Assembly: GCA_016703945.1 (NCBI GenBank)
Contig: JADJBC010000007.1
Span: 186,001-250,000 of the forward strand
From: Candidatus Aalborgicola danicus
GTDB taxonomy: Bacteria; Pseudomonadota; Gammaproteobacteria; Burkholderiales; Burkholderiaceae_C
Reading direction: 5' to 3'
Length of the DNA stretch: 64,000 nucleotides
Below are positions 9,227 to 19,344 of the stretch, piece after piece. Each line of letters opens with the position of its first letter. Positions within the stretch are counted from its first letter, which is position 1. The notes beneath the pieces were generated by a model. The model worked only from the letters and a program-made list of their open reading frames with translations, did no database searches and was not told the DNA's origin. The position numbers and the translations under genes were made by a program.

Positions 9227-9984
9227 GGCACAGGATCGGTGGGCACAGCGGGCGTCTGCTCCAGCAACATGGCCTGGTCCGGCCCATCCGTCCCCAAGTC
9301 GATGTGGGGACGCAAAGGCGTGGACTTGGCCAGCACCATCCACAGTGCAAACGGCAAGTCCACTACGGCGCGCTTGGGTGCATTGCGCAGCACCTCCAGC
9401 CGTTCGTTTTGCAGCACCATGACGCCGCACTCCACCGGGATTTCATCAGCCTCAGCAATCGGTTGGCCCTTGCGGTTGCAGCCCAGCACATACCAGCACT
9501 GACCGCCAGCATCTAGATAACTGTCGCGTTTGTCCTTGGATTTGAGATCGCCCAACAGGTCGGAGCGGCTCACCTTGATCTCGTGCACCACCGGCTCCAG
9601 ATACGCCGCCACCGTGGTGTTGCGGATGGAGAACACGTCGGGCATGCACATCTTCCAACGCGTGGCCTCATCGGGCGCTGACGGCAGCCGCGCCCGAATG
9701 CTCAGGTCGGTCCAGACGATGCGCCCGTCACGCAGCATCTGCTGCGCCACGAGATCCACTAGAGCCTCATGGGCCGAGCGCGCCTGGCGGTTGCTGTGAA
9801 AAGCCTGGGCCAGGTAGGTAATGCCGGTATCGGTCACCCGCACCTTGTCGTGCCCACTGGGCTCCACCACCCGCTCCAACAGACCCGCAGCCAGCAGCTC
9901 CACCTCCACACTGTCCTGGCTGGGCCAACCGGCCGAGCGATATACATCGCGCAGCCTACGGGCGTGGATGCGGCCCAGCATCAA
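9223..9984 (-). CDS. MmcB-like PD-(D/E)XK-fold protein
   Basis: The 253-residue protein has an N-terminal winged-helix-like part (MMLGRIHARRLRDVYRSAGW to about residue 70). A central segment PVVHEIKVSRSDLLGDLK supplies the E-x-K pair of a PD-(D/E)XK nuclease fold, and YLDAGGQCWYVLG follows. The EIKVSRSDLLGDLK pattern resembles MmcB DNA-repair proteins. No experimental function can be assigned. It is translationally coupled (ATGA) to the broken nuclease-helicase gene downstream, so the pair probably acted together on DNA. It begins 12 bp after the TonB receptor gene. Confidence 0.55.
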   Translation of the reverse strand: MMLGRIHARRLRDVYRSAGWPSQDSVEVELLAAGLLERVVEPSGHDKVRVTDTGITYLAQAFHSNRQARSAHEALVDLVAQQMLRDGRIVWTDLSIRARLPSAPDEATRWKMCMPDVFSIRNTTVAAYLEPVVHEIKVSRSDLLGDLKSKDKRDSYLDAGGQCWYVLGCNRKGQPIAEADEIPVECGVMVLQNERLEVLRNAPKRAVVDLPFALWMVLAKSTPLRPHIDLGTDGPDQAMLLEQTPAVPTDPVP

Positions 9985-9996
9985 CGCCCCAGCGTC

Positions 9997-12402
9997 TTAG
10001 AACCGCTTCCAGAACTTGGCGAAGTACGACGCACCATTCAAGCCAAACTGCACGCTGTCATAGATGAAGCCGTTGTCGGTTTCATTCGCGTCCTGGGTTG
10101 TGGGCTTGACGTTGAAGATGTTGTTGCCGCCAACCGTCAGCTTGGTGTTCTTGTCAAAGCTGTAGGTAAAGCTCAGGTCTGCCGAGGTTTTGGGCTCGTA
10201 GAACGCATTGGGCACGCCGTTTTCGGTGCCCGAGAAGGTGCCCAAAGTCTGGCTGCCAAAGTGGATGATCTTGAGGTTGGTTTCCCATGGGCCCTGGCTG
10301 TAGTCAAAGCCCAGCGTGGCCTTGGTGCGTGGGCCACCTTGCTCGATGAACAAACGCTCGCGCTCGGACAACAACACCGACTCATAACCCTTGAGCGACG
10401 CGGGCGCGTGCACATTGACCACATCGGTCTGGCTCAGGTTGAGCGCCAGGAACGTGGACAAATTGCCCGCACCAAGTTTGGATTTATTGGACACCGTCAG
10501 GTCCAGCCCCTTGGTTTTGGTGTCGATGGAATTCACAAAAAACTGCGCCTGACCAACCCCTAACTTGGCCAGCGTGCTGCCCAAGGCCGGGTAGTTGTCG
10601 GCGTCAAACCGGCCTGACAGGCCAATGCGATCCGTGATATCGATTTGGTACAGATCGGCCGTCACCGACAAACCCGCGCTGGGTTTGAAGGTCATCCCCA
10701 GTGAGAAGTTATTGGAGTTTTCCTCTTTGAGTTTGGGAATGCCGGCGGCGTTGGCAATGGCGCCGCCATTGGGTGCCAACACCACATCCTGCGGCTGACC
10801 ACTGATGAAATCGGTAAACGTGGACGAGAAATACACCTGTTGCAACGACGGTGCGCGAAAGCCCGAGCTCACGGAGCCGCGCAACAGGGTTTGTTCACCG
10901 GCCTTGAAGCTGGCCGCTACCTTGCCCGTAACGGTGGAACCAAAATCGCTGTAGTTCTCTGCGCGAACGGCGGTTTGTAGTTTGAGTCGCTCGGTCAGGT
11001 CGGTCTCGACGTCCACATAGACCGCGGTGCTGTCGCGGGTGCGGCTGGTGGCATCCGCCGGCTGGAAACCTGGGAAGCCTTGGCTTCCGGCATTTCCACC
11101 AAACCCAACACCGTCGGCGTCAATATACGACCCAGGCTCACCGGCAAAAATCTGGTAGTCCTCACGGCGGAACTCGGCTCCAAAGGCCACGTTGGCACCC
11201 AGGAAGAAGCCGTCAAAGAAACGGCTGAAGTCCAGATTGGTGGTGGCCTGCGAAAACGAGAAACCACCGGCACCGAATGCGCTGGCGCTCTTGCCTGGGC
11301 CACCCCGCAAAAGGTCCTGGTTGGCGATGGACGCGTTGATGGTGTTGGCAATGCGGTACTTCATGTCGTTGAAGCCGTAGGTTTGCGACAGGTCGGCGTT
11401 CCAGTCGCCCAACTGCCAACGGTGACCCAGAATCGCGTAGCGGTCACTGATGTCAGCATTGATGAAGGGCACAAAACCGTCGGGGTACATGGCAGCGGAA
11501 TTGCGCGACGGGATGTCGTCCGAACCCACACCACCCCGCGCAAATGCGGCAGACGATGCGTCACGGTTCTGTGCACCGAGCGTGAAATACAGCTTGCCGG
11601 TGTTGCTTGTGGGCAACTCGCCATTCAGGTACAGCGTGCCATTCTTGGACTGGGTGTCGCCAATGATGCGGGGGTTGTCGGCCTCGGCGCGGTTGGAGCG
11701 GCCACGGTCCGAATACTCCGCCGTGATGCCCAGCACGCCGTTTTCACCAATGCCAAAACCGCAGTAGGCCGATGGCAGGTAGTTCTTGCCGTCGCCCACC
11801 GAATACTGGCTGTAGCCCAGCACGGCTTCGCAGCCCTTGCTCTTCTTCAAGCTGATGTTCATGACGCCGGCAATGGCGTCCGAACCGTATTGCGCAGCGG
11901 CGCCGTCACGCAGGATCTGCACGTTGTCGATGGCCAGCACCGGAATGGCGTTCAGGTCGGTACCGGTGTTGCCGCGGTTGCGGGCACCAAACAGGTTGAC
12001 CAGGGCCGTGGTGTGGCGGCGTTTGCCATTGACCAGCACCAGCGTCTGGTCCGAGCCCAGGCCGCGCAAAGAGGCGGAGTCGATCAGGTCGGCCCCATCG
12101 GCGCCGGTCTGGCGGGTCGAATTAAAAGAAGGCGACAGGTATTGCAGGGACTGCGTCAGGTCAAATTGCCCGCCCTGTTCGGACGACTTGGACAGCGCAA
12201 TGAAGTCAATGGGTACTGGGGTGTCAGTGGCTGAGGCATTGACCCTGCGCGACCCCACCACGGTGACACCCTCCAGGGCGGGAGCCGAGTCTTTGGCGAC
12301 GGCACCGGTGGTCTGGGCGACCGCGAACGATACAGGCGTCAGTGCAGCGACTGCCGCCGCTCCATACAGGCCAAGGGTGAGAGCTTTGCGCAATACGGTC
12401 AT
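9997..12402 (-). CDS. TonB-dependent outer-membrane receptor
   Basis: The predicted product is 801 residues. A signal peptide (MTVLRKALTLGLYGAAAVAA, cleavage after about VAQ) is followed by LEGVTVVGSRR, the start of the plug domain. The plug contains SLRGLGSDQTLVLVNGKRR and NVQILRDGAAAQYGSDAIAG. A 22-strand beta-barrel region fills the rest and ends in an aromatic residue (FAKFWKRF), as outer-membrane proteins do. Such receptors import ferric siderophores, vitamins or other ligands; the ligand cannot be read from the sequence. The ATG at 12402 is chosen because the signal peptide starts there; an open frame continues upstream without features. Confidence 0.9.
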   Translation of the reverse strand: MTVLRKALTLGLYGAAAVAALTPVSFAVAQTTGAVAKDSAPALEGVTVVGSRRVNASATDTPVPIDFIALSKSSEQGGQFDLTQSLQYLSPSFNSTRQTGADGADLIDSASLRGLGSDQTLVLVNGKRRHTTALVNLFGARNRGNTGTDLNAIPVLAIDNVQILRDGAAAQYGSDAIAGVMNISLKKSKGCEAVLGYSQYSVGDGKNYLPSAYCGFGIGENGVLGITAEYSDRGRSNRAEADNPRIIGDTQSKNGTLYLNGELPTSNTGKLYFTLGAQNRDASSAAFARGGVGSDDIPSRNSAAMYPDGFVPFINADISDRYAILGHRWQLGDWNADLSQTYGFNDMKYRIANTINASIANQDLLRGGPGKSASAFGAGGFSFSQATTNLDFSRFFDGFFLGANVAFGAEFRREDYQIFAGEPGSYIDADGVGFGGNAGSQGFPGFQPADATSRTRDSTAVYVDVETDLTERLKLQTAVRAENYSDFGSTVTGKVAASFKAGEQTLLRGSVSSGFRAPSLQQVYFSSTFTDFISGQPQDVVLAPNGGAIANAAGIPKLKEENSNNFSLGMTFKPSAGLSVTADLYQIDITDRIGLSGRFDADNYPALGSTLAKLGVGQAQFFVNSIDTKTKGLDLTVSNKSKLGAGNLSTFLALNLSQTDVVNVHAPASLKGYESVLLSERERLFIEQGGPRTKATLGFDYSQGPWETNLKIIHFGSQTLGTFSGTENGVPNAFYEPKTSADLSFTYSFDKNTKLTVGGNNIFNVKPTTQDANETDNGFIYDSVQFGLNGASYFAKFWKRF

Positions 12403-12523
12403 GTTTCGCTTTCGATAAGTTGAATGGTGCGAGGAATCGGAAATTCTAGGGCCACACGCAACAAATGGGCCATCCGGGCTTACCTGTGTTTCCCTGGCAC
12501 CACAGACCGCCCATTGGCCTGGC

Positions 12524-14707
12524 TCAGAGCCCCTTGTCGGCTTTGGCGACGGAAGACGTTGCCTGAGAGGCCTTGGGTGCGGCAAAAACGGCGCGCCGTG
12601 CCAGCGCGGTGGCGGCCTGCCGTATATCGGACCTGTTGCTGCGCAGAAAGTCTTGCAGCAGCCGAGCCGGAAACATATTGACCGTGATGACAATGTCCGC
12701 CACCACGCGGCGGGGCGGCACGCCCTCATACAGGCTGCCCAGCGTCGCAATCATGGCCACGAAGGAGCGCGACAGGTGCAGGTATTCACCGCGCACCACC
12801 AGGCCCAGCTGCTGCGTGTTCGACATCAATTGCAGCAGCGTGTTGGCGCGGGTCAGCCAGCCTTCGGGGCCCTCGGTGTACAGCATCCAGGCAAAGTCGT
12901 ACGACAGGGGCTTGATGCTTTTCTTGTCCAGCGTGCGCACCAGAGCGGCACGGATTTCGTCCCGTCGGGCCCGCGCGGCCTCGGGGTCGGTGCAGATGGC
13001 GATCAGCGCGTCGGTCATCAGGTCGGGGCTAGCGACCAGAGCGCCCTTCAGGTAGTTGAGCACGGGCAGGATCTTGCCGGCCAGCTGAATGGTGTTGCCC
13101 CAGTCAATCAAATGCAGGTGCCCGGCCTTGTCGACCATCACATTGCCGGGGTGCAGGTCGCCGTGCACCTCCTGGTAGACAAAAATCTGGCTCAGGATGG
13201 TGAACAAGAACTTCTTGGCCAGATCGCGCTGATAGGCCACCCGGTCACGGGGTTTGAAGTGTTGTGCGGCGCGGGAGATGTTGACGGCGCCCTCGACATA
13301 TTCCATCTCAATCACCCGCTCGGTGGCCCGGTAGACCTCAGGCACGCGCCAGATCAGGCTGTTTTGCGCGCGGCGCGAAAAGTTACTCTGCACCTGGGCT
13401 TCGCGCTCGAACTGCAACTCGTTGCGAAAGCCCTCCACAAAACCGTCAATCTGATCGGTCATGGCCTTCAGAAAGGGCGTGAGCTTGCCGTGGGGCGCCC
13501 AGTACTGGCTTGACACCAGCATCAGCCCGATGGAGGTTTTGCCCATCAGGAACTCGCGATCCAGGTTATGCCGGCCGATTTTGACGATGACCGGAATCAG
13601 GTGCTCCACCCCATCCATCACCACAGGCTTCTTGGCCAGGTAGACCGATCCAATGGAACCCGACTTGATCGGTCGCTCCGCATCGAACCCAAAGTAGATT
13701 TCCTCGGGCGGTCGCCCAAAACTGTCCATCAGCGCACTGCGCGCTTCTTCGGCCGACATCGGCGGCACGTCTTCCTGAAAGACGGCCAACTCCCGGGCAA
13801 TTTCATCGGGCAAAAAGTTCGACGTGGCGGCCGCAACCTGCGCCATCTTGATGAAAAACGGACCAAACTCGCGCACCATCTTGGCAACGATCTCGGCTTG
13901 CCCACGAAAGTCTTTCGGGTCCGCCTGAAAGAACGGGCGGATATAGCGCAGCGCCTTGATCTGGCGGCGAATGATTTTCAGGTCGCTGCGCACCACCTGG
14001 ACGCGGCGCAACAGCAGGTCCAGCCGGTCCTGGTTGGAGTAGTAAATGTCCTTGAGCTCGTTGATCACTTCCACCAGCAGCGGCTCGTAGGTTTTGAGCA
14101 GCAGGCGCGTGATGTCCAGACCCAGGTCGGCCAGGCCACGCAACTCGGGGTCCGACAGCAGCTCGTGGAAAAAAGTCCAGAACTCGTCAACAATTTGTTG
14201 GGGCACCGGCAGCGGTGAGCGCGCCACGGACTCATTGACCACGTAACGAATCAAACTCTCGGTGGAGCTTTCGTTGGGCAGCACATTACGTGCGCGCAGG
14301 TAGGTGGTGAAACGCCGCGTCTGCTCGGTCAGCGGGTGCTCGTACAAAGCTTCAAATATCCGGTCGAGTTCGCTGCTGAATTGGGGGCCGGTGATATGGG
14401 TCGCGCCACCGAGCAAACGCGTCATGGGCACAAAGGCCGCGGCAACCTTGACGGTAGACCCTGGCAGTTGCACCGTTTGTTTGGCCAGGTCTTTGACGCC
14501 CCGCATCAACTTGCTGCCGCCAGATCGCACGGCCGACAGGCTGCTCAGCAGTTTGTCGTCCTCGGTACGTTCCTTTCTGACCGGCGATTTCCGCACTCGA
14601 ACAGGCACAACCACCGGCGCTGGCTCCTTGGCCTTTGGGCGCGCAGGCGCAGCTTTGCGAGCCGTGCTCGGGGCCTTCTTTTTGCGCGGAGTGGAGGTTT
14701 GAGACAC
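12524..14707 (-). CDS. ABC1/UbiB-type atypical kinase family protein
   Basis: This 727-residue protein has a lysine- and proline-rich N-terminus (MSQTSTPRKKKAPSTARKAA). A helical region of about 250 residues follows, then an ABC1 (ADCK/UbiB) kinase domain. Within it are IKSGSIGSVYLAKKP, the ATP-loop region; HGDLHPGNVM, the catalytic loop; and LIDWGNT in place of the usual DFG. The family's KxGQ motif appears as FIKMAQVAAATSNFLPDE, with alanine replacing glycine. UbiB-family members support ubiquinone biosynthesis, but the long N-terminal extension and altered motifs mark a separate subgroup of unknown function. It lies 121 bp upstream of the TonB receptor gene, on the same strand. Confidence 0.85.
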   Translation of the reverse strand: MSQTSTPRKKKAPSTARKAAPARPKAKEPAPVVVPVRVRKSPVRKERTEDDKLLSSLSAVRSGGSKLMRGVKDLAKQTVQLPGSTVKVAAAFVPMTRLLGGATHITGPQFSSELDRIFEALYEHPLTEQTRRFTTYLRARNVLPNESSTESLIRYVVNESVARSPLPVPQQIVDEFWTFFHELLSDPELRGLADLGLDITRLLLKTYEPLLVEVINELKDIYYSNQDRLDLLLRRVQVVRSDLKIIRRQIKALRYIRPFFQADPKDFRGQAEIVAKMVREFGPFFIKMAQVAAATSNFLPDEIARELAVFQEDVPPMSAEEARSALMDSFGRPPEEIYFGFDAERPIKSGSIGSVYLAKKPVVMDGVEHLIPVIVKIGRHNLDREFLMGKTSIGLMLVSSQYWAPHGKLTPFLKAMTDQIDGFVEGFRNELQFEREAQVQSNFSRRAQNSLIWRVPEVYRATERVIEMEYVEGAVNISRAAQHFKPRDRVAYQRDLAKKFLFTILSQIFVYQEVHGDLHPGNVMVDKAGHLHLIDWGNTIQLAGKILPVLNYLKGALVASPDLMTDALIAICTDPEAARARRDEIRAALVRTLDKKSIKPLSYDFAWMLYTEGPEGWLTRANTLLQLMSNTQQLGLVVRGEYLHLSRSFVAMIATLGSLYEGVPPRRVVADIVITVNMFPARLLQDFLRSNRSDIRQAATALARRAVFAAPKASQATSSVAKADKGL

Positions 14708-15691
14708 GAAGGTTTCGGGGGGAAACAGCAGGCAAGTGAACGGGGGCCGATTGTATGCGTCGGGGCACCTACGCCGACAGCTGGACCCAGGCCTTGTCCA
14801 GGCGCTTCACACTCACCGGCTGGGGCGTGCGCAGCTCTTGCGCAAAAAAGCTGACACGCAGCTCCTCCATCAGCCAGCGGAACTCCTGCATACGTTCGTC
14901 GACCGCGCCCTTGCGCTCGGCCACCATGCGCCAGTAGCGCTGCTCCAGCGGTCGCAGTTCGGCCAGACGGGCAGCGTCGCGGGCCGGGTCGGCGCGGTAT
15001 TTGTCCAGCCGCAGCGTGATGGCCTTGAGGTAGCGGGCCAGGTGCTGCAGGCGCGGCCAGGGCGCAGCCTGCAGAAAACGTTTGGGAACCAGGCGGTTGA
15101 GCTGCTGGGCGCAATCAGCCACTGCGTCGGGGGCGTTCTTGGTGTCCTTGATCTTGCGGGCGGCCGTGGCGTGCTCCAGCAGGATGGTGGCCGCCATGCG
15201 TGCCACCTCGGTGGCGATCAGCGTCAGGCGGCCCCTGCCCTCCTCCACCCGGCGCTTGAACGCGAATTCGTCGGTGGGCAGCGGGTCGAGCAGGAAGGCG
15301 CGCTCCAGCGCCACGGCGATGATCTGCTCGCGCAGCTCCTCCACGGTTCCTCCACCGGTTCCGTTGTCCGCCTTGCCCACCTGCATATAGGCCACGCCCA
15401 TTTTTTGCAGGTCGGGAATGTTTTTCTCCAGGTACTTCAGCGCGTCCTTGATCTGCAGCGCAAACAGGCGGCGCAGGCCGGCGCGGTGCTTGGCGGCGGA
15501 GACCTCGGGTTCGTCAAACACTTCAATCGTGACAGCGTCACCCTGGTCAATCAGCGCCGGGAAACCAATCAGCGTCTGCCCGCCTTTGCGGATTTCCAAC
15601 AGTTCGGGCAGCTCGCCAAAGGTCCAGGCGGTGTGGCGCTGTTCGGTGACGGCGGGTGGGCTGGTACCGTGGTGTTCGCCGAATTTGCTCC

Positions 15692-15746
15692 TGTTTTGAT
15701 AGCTACCTGTGCAGGTTTCACGGGGGCTAGAGCCCGATTTTGCTTA
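15692..15746 (+). repeat. Family-A short repeat inside hrpA
   Basis: The segment contains GATAGCTACC, then GCAGGTTTCACGGGGGCTAG and CCGATTTTGCTTA, matching the other family-A copies. It lies where the hrpA frame is lost between the CTG...KTLSKIGL stop and the FGELPELLEI segment. It introduces the in-frame TAG that ends the preceding hrpA fragment. Confidence 0.65.
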
Positions 15747-16436
15747 AGGTTTTGCGCGGAACGGCTCCTGCGCATGCCCTGGCCCCTGCGCCCTGGCCGT
15801 GCCACAGCGCCTGTTCGGCTGCCCACCAGGCGGTTGGCGTGGGGCGGCCCTGCGCCAGCTTGAGCCCCGCCAGCGCCTGGAACGCCCCCCGCGCCTGCGC
15901 GCCCAGCTCGGCCTTCAGCGCACCCAGGTTGCGTCCATGGCCCAACTGGCGGCCATGCTCGTCCACGACGCGGAAGTTCATGAAGAAGTGCGGCGTCAAC
16001 ATATCGGCTTTGATGTCAGCCCTGGCCACATCCACCGACGTGGCCTCGCGCACCAGCTTCACCAGCGCGTCGATCAGCGCGCCACTGCCAAAGCGCTCAG
16101 GCGCATTCAGTACTTCGGCAAACTTTGTGGCGGTGTCGGGCAGCGGCACCAGGCGCGAGCGTGGGCGCTGGTGCAGGGTCTTCAGCAGCGCCTGCACCTT
16201 GTCCTTGAGCATGCCGGGCACCAGCCACTCACAGCGCTCGTCATTTACCTGGTTCAGCACAAACAGCGGCACCGTCACCGTCAAGCCGTCGCGCGCATCA
16301 CCGGGTTCGTGCAGGTAGGTGGCGGCGCAGTCCACGCCGCCCAGACGAATGGTCTTGGGGAAGGACGCGGTGGTGATGCCCGCGGCCTCGTGGCGCATCA
16401 GCTCTTCGCGGGTCAGGCGTAAGAGCGTGCTCTCGG

Positions 16437-16500
16437 CGGCCGGGCGGCAGGCGTCTGGGGACCTGCGCAGAACGCTCTGCCACCCCACCTACCGGGTTGT
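16437..16500 (-). repeat. Family-B repeat inside hrpA (short copy)
   Basis: On the minus strand it reads GGGGTGGCAGAGCGTTCTGC followed by GCAGGTCCCCAGACGCCTGC. The core GCGTTCTGCGCAGGT is shared with the larger copy at 17292-17420. Conserved HrpA sequence flanks it directly (EESKKPQ before, LTREELMRHEA after), so it appears to be an insertion into the gene. Confidence 0.6.
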
Positions 16501-17291
16501 ACTGCGGCTTCTTGCTTTCTTCGCGGTACCAGCGCTCCAGGCTGTACCCACTGCACACATCCGGCGGCAACTGTTGGTCGTAAAAGGCGTAGATCAGCTC
16601 CTCGTCCACCAGCACGTCCTGGCGGCGCGCCTTGTGCTCCAGCTCTTCCACCTGGCGCACCAGCTTCTGGTTGGCGGCGAAAAATGGCAGGGGTGTTTCC
16701 CACTCGCCATCCACCAGGGCTTGGCGGATAAAGATCTCGCGGGCACCCGCCATGTCGACGCGGCTGTAGTTGGTACGCCGCCCGTTGTAGATGACGATGC
16801 CATACAGCGTGGCCCGCTCCAGCGCCACCACCTCGGCCGCCTTCTTTTCCCAATGCGGGTCCAGCAACTGCTTTTTGAGCAAATGCCCGCCCACCTGCTC
16901 CAGCCACTGCGGCTCGATGGTGGCAATGCCGCGCCCGAACAGGCGCGTGGTTTCCACCAACTCCGAGGCCACAATCCACTTGCCCGGTTTTTTGGTCAGG
17001 TGCGCACCGGGGTGGGCAAAAAACTTGATGCCGCGCGCGCCCAGGTATTCCCCCCCTGCGCAGCCTTGCGGTCTCCTTCGCTCACCTTGCAGCCAATGTT
17101 GCCCAGCAAGCCGGACAACATGGACAGGTGCAATTGCTCGTAACTGGCGGGCGTCGTATTGAGCCGCCACTTGTGCTCGGCCACTACGGTGTGGAGCTGG
17201 CTGTGAATGTCTTTCCACTCGCGCACGCGGCGGATGTTGACGAAGTTTTGGCGCAGCAGTTGTTCGTATTGGCGGTTCGTCAGTTTATGGG

Positions 17292-17420
17292 TTGCGGTGT
17301 GGGCGCAGGGCGTTGGGCTGGGCGTTGGGCGTCCGGCGTTCAGGAGGAGCCCGCGCACGCGGGCGGGTGACCTGCGCAGAACGCCCGGCCACCCCAACGC
17401 CCGGTGTTGTCGGAGAGGAC
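17292..17420 (-). repeat. Family-B repeat inside hrpA (long palindromic copy)
   Basis: About 130 bp sit between the HrpA segments WIHDARGG and HKLTNRQYEQ. On the minus strand the element begins with GGGCGTTGGGGTGGCCGGGC and ends with GAACGCCGGACGCCCAACGC. Its two ends are therefore inverted repeats. The interior includes GCGTTCTGCGCAGGT, the core shared with the 16437-16500 copy. Confidence 0.6.
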
Positions 17421-19057
17421 CCGCCACGTGCGTCGTGGATCCACTTCCATAGCTTCAGGTAGCCGGTGAACTCGCTTTTTTCGTCATCAAACTTCTGGTG
17501 TGCCGTGTCGGCCTGCTGCTGCGCTTCCATCGGTCGGTCGCGCACATCCTGCACGCTCAAGGCAGAGGCAATGACTAGTGCTTCGTCCAGCGCTTCACGC
17601 GACCGCGCTTCAAGCAACATGCGGCCCACGCGCGGGTCCAGCGGCAGGCGGGACAGCTCGGTACCCAGCGGCGTTAACTCATTCGCATCGTCCACAGCAC
17701 CCAGTTCATTGAGCAACTGGTAGCCGTCGGCAATCGCGCGGCCCGATGGGCGCTCCAGGAATGGGAAGTCTTCAACAATGCCCAGGTGCAGCGACTTCAT
17801 GCGCAGGATGACGCCGGCCAGAGAGGACCGCAAGATCTCCGGATCGGTGAATCGCTCGCGGCCGTTGAAGTCCTTCTCGTCGTAGAGGCGGATACAGATA
17901 CCGTTGGCCACACGCCCGCATCGCCCGGAACGCTGGTTGGCGGCGGCCTGGCTGATGGGCTCCACCAGCAGCTGCTCGACCTTGCTTCTAAAGCTGTAGC
18001 GTTTGACGCGCGCAGTACCTGCGTCGATGACATAACGGATACCGGGCACGGTCAACGAGGTCTCGGCCACGTTGGTCGCCAGCACCACGCGCCGCCCGGT
18101 GTGGCCGTCAAAGATGCGGTCCTGCTCGGAGGGGCTCAGGCGGGCAAACAGGGGCAAGACTTCGGCATTGCGCATGATGGGCTGGTGACTCAGATGCTTG
18201 CGCAGATGGTCCGCCGCGTCGCGAATTTCGCGCTCGCCGGGCAAGAAGACCAGGATGTCGCCCTGGTTGTGCACGTCGCGCCACAGCTCGTCCACGCCGT
18301 CGGCAATCGCGTTTTTGAGGTCGTATTCACGCGATTCTTCGAACGGCCGGTAGCGCTGCTCCACCGGGAACATACGGCCCGACACCATGATGACGGGCGC
18401 CGGGCCCTTGTTGGATTTGAAATGGTCGGCAAAGCGCTGGGCATCAATGGTGGCCGAGGTCACCACAATCTTCAAATCTGGCCTGCGCGGCAATATCTGG
18501 CGCAGGTAGCCCAGCAAGAAGTCGATGTTCAGGCTGCGCTCGTGCGCCTCGTCGATGATGATGGTGTCGTAGGCATTGAGCAGCGGGTCGGTCTGCGTTT
18601 CGGCCAGCAAAATACCGTCGGTCATCAGCTTGACCGAAGCGTCTTTTGACAGACGGTCCTGAAACCGCACCTTGAAACCCACCACCTCGCCCAACGGCGT
18701 CTTCAACTCCTCGGCGATACGCTTAGCCACGCTGCTGGCCGCAATACGGCGCGGCTGGGTGTGGCCAATCAGCTTGGCGCGTTGCCCTGCGGGATAGTTG
18801 AGCTTGCCGCGGCCCATGGCCAAAGCGATCTTGGGCAGTTGCGTGGTTTTGCCGGAACCGGTCTCACCACAGACGATGATGACCTGGTGGGCGGCCATGG
18901 CGGCCATGATTTCTTCGCGTTTGCCGGAGACGGGGAGCGATTCGGGGAATTCGAATTGCAGAGGTACAGACATTGGGGCGCAATTATCAGGGTTACGCCG
19001 ACTGTGCCCGGGTAAGCCAGTCCGATCTAACTTACACGTGACTACGTGCTACACTTG

Positions 19058-19069
19058 TTTACGCGTAAA
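19058..19069. promoter_or_regulatory. Palindrome upstream of the toxin-antitoxin operon
   Basis: TTTACGCGTAAA is a perfect 12-bp palindrome 15 bp before the antitoxin ATG, just downstream of a TACACT hexamer (19050-19055) that could be a -10 element. Ribbon-helix-helix antitoxins usually repress their own operon by binding such sites, so this is a candidate operator. Confidence 0.4.
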
Positions 19070-19083
19070 AACCAGGGATTTTT

Positions 19084-19344
19084 ATGACCAATTTGACCAT
19101 TGCACTGGACGAAGCCATTGTCCGCAAGGCCCGCATTCGGGCCATACAGGAAGGCACGTCGGTCAGCGCCAAAGTACGGGATTTTCTGGCGCAGTATGCC
19201 AATGCGGCAGCACAGCCCCTACCCTCGAAACCGGTAGACTTGCCCATTTTTCGAGGCGGCGGTGGTTTGCTGCCAGGCATTGACCCGAGCAGCAACAAGT
19301 CCATGTTGGATGCCGCCGACGGCTTTTTGGACGACCCCCGGTGA
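19084..19344 (+). CDS. Antitoxin, ribbon-helix-helix type (VapB-like)
   Basis: The 86-residue protein begins MTNLTIALDEAIVRKARIRA, a beta strand plus helix typical of ribbon-helix-helix DNA-binding antitoxins. It continues VSAKVRDFLAQY. The C-terminal tail is flexible and would wrap the toxin. Its stop overlaps the downstream PIN gene start (GTGA), the standard coupled toxin-antitoxin layout. The protein probably neutralises the toxin and represses the operon through the palindrome upstream. Confidence 0.8.
   Translation: MTNLTIALDEAIVRKARIRAIQEGTSVSAKVRDFLAQYANAAAQPLPSKPVDLPIFRGGGGLLPGIDPSSNKSMLDAADGFLDDPR

Larger units (their letters stand above)
14769..18973 (-). pseudogene. hrpA: ATP-dependent RNA helicase HrpA, interrupted several times
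   Basis: The start MSVPLQFEFPESLPVSGKRE leads into a DEAH helicase with GETGSGKTTQLPKI, IIDEAHERSLN and VVTSATID. The HrpA-specific C-terminal half continues through HKLTNRQYEQLLRQNF, GARGIKFFAHPG, LTREELMRHEAAG and FGELPELLEIRKGGQTLIG to a stop at 14769. The reading frame changes at three repeat elements (near 17292-17420, 16437-16500 and 15692-15746) and at a 7-C run at 17050-17056. Removing the repeats and the homopolymer error would leave a helicase of about 1,300 residues, the usual HrpA length. HrpA unwinds RNA in ribosome rescue and mRNA processing; as given this copy cannot make a full protein. Confidence 0.8.

Noticed and set aside
11080..12234. Long open frame opposite the TonB receptor gene
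   Set aside because: It has no recognisable motifs, and the receptor on the other strand is a clear family member. High-GC genes often leave open antisense frames.
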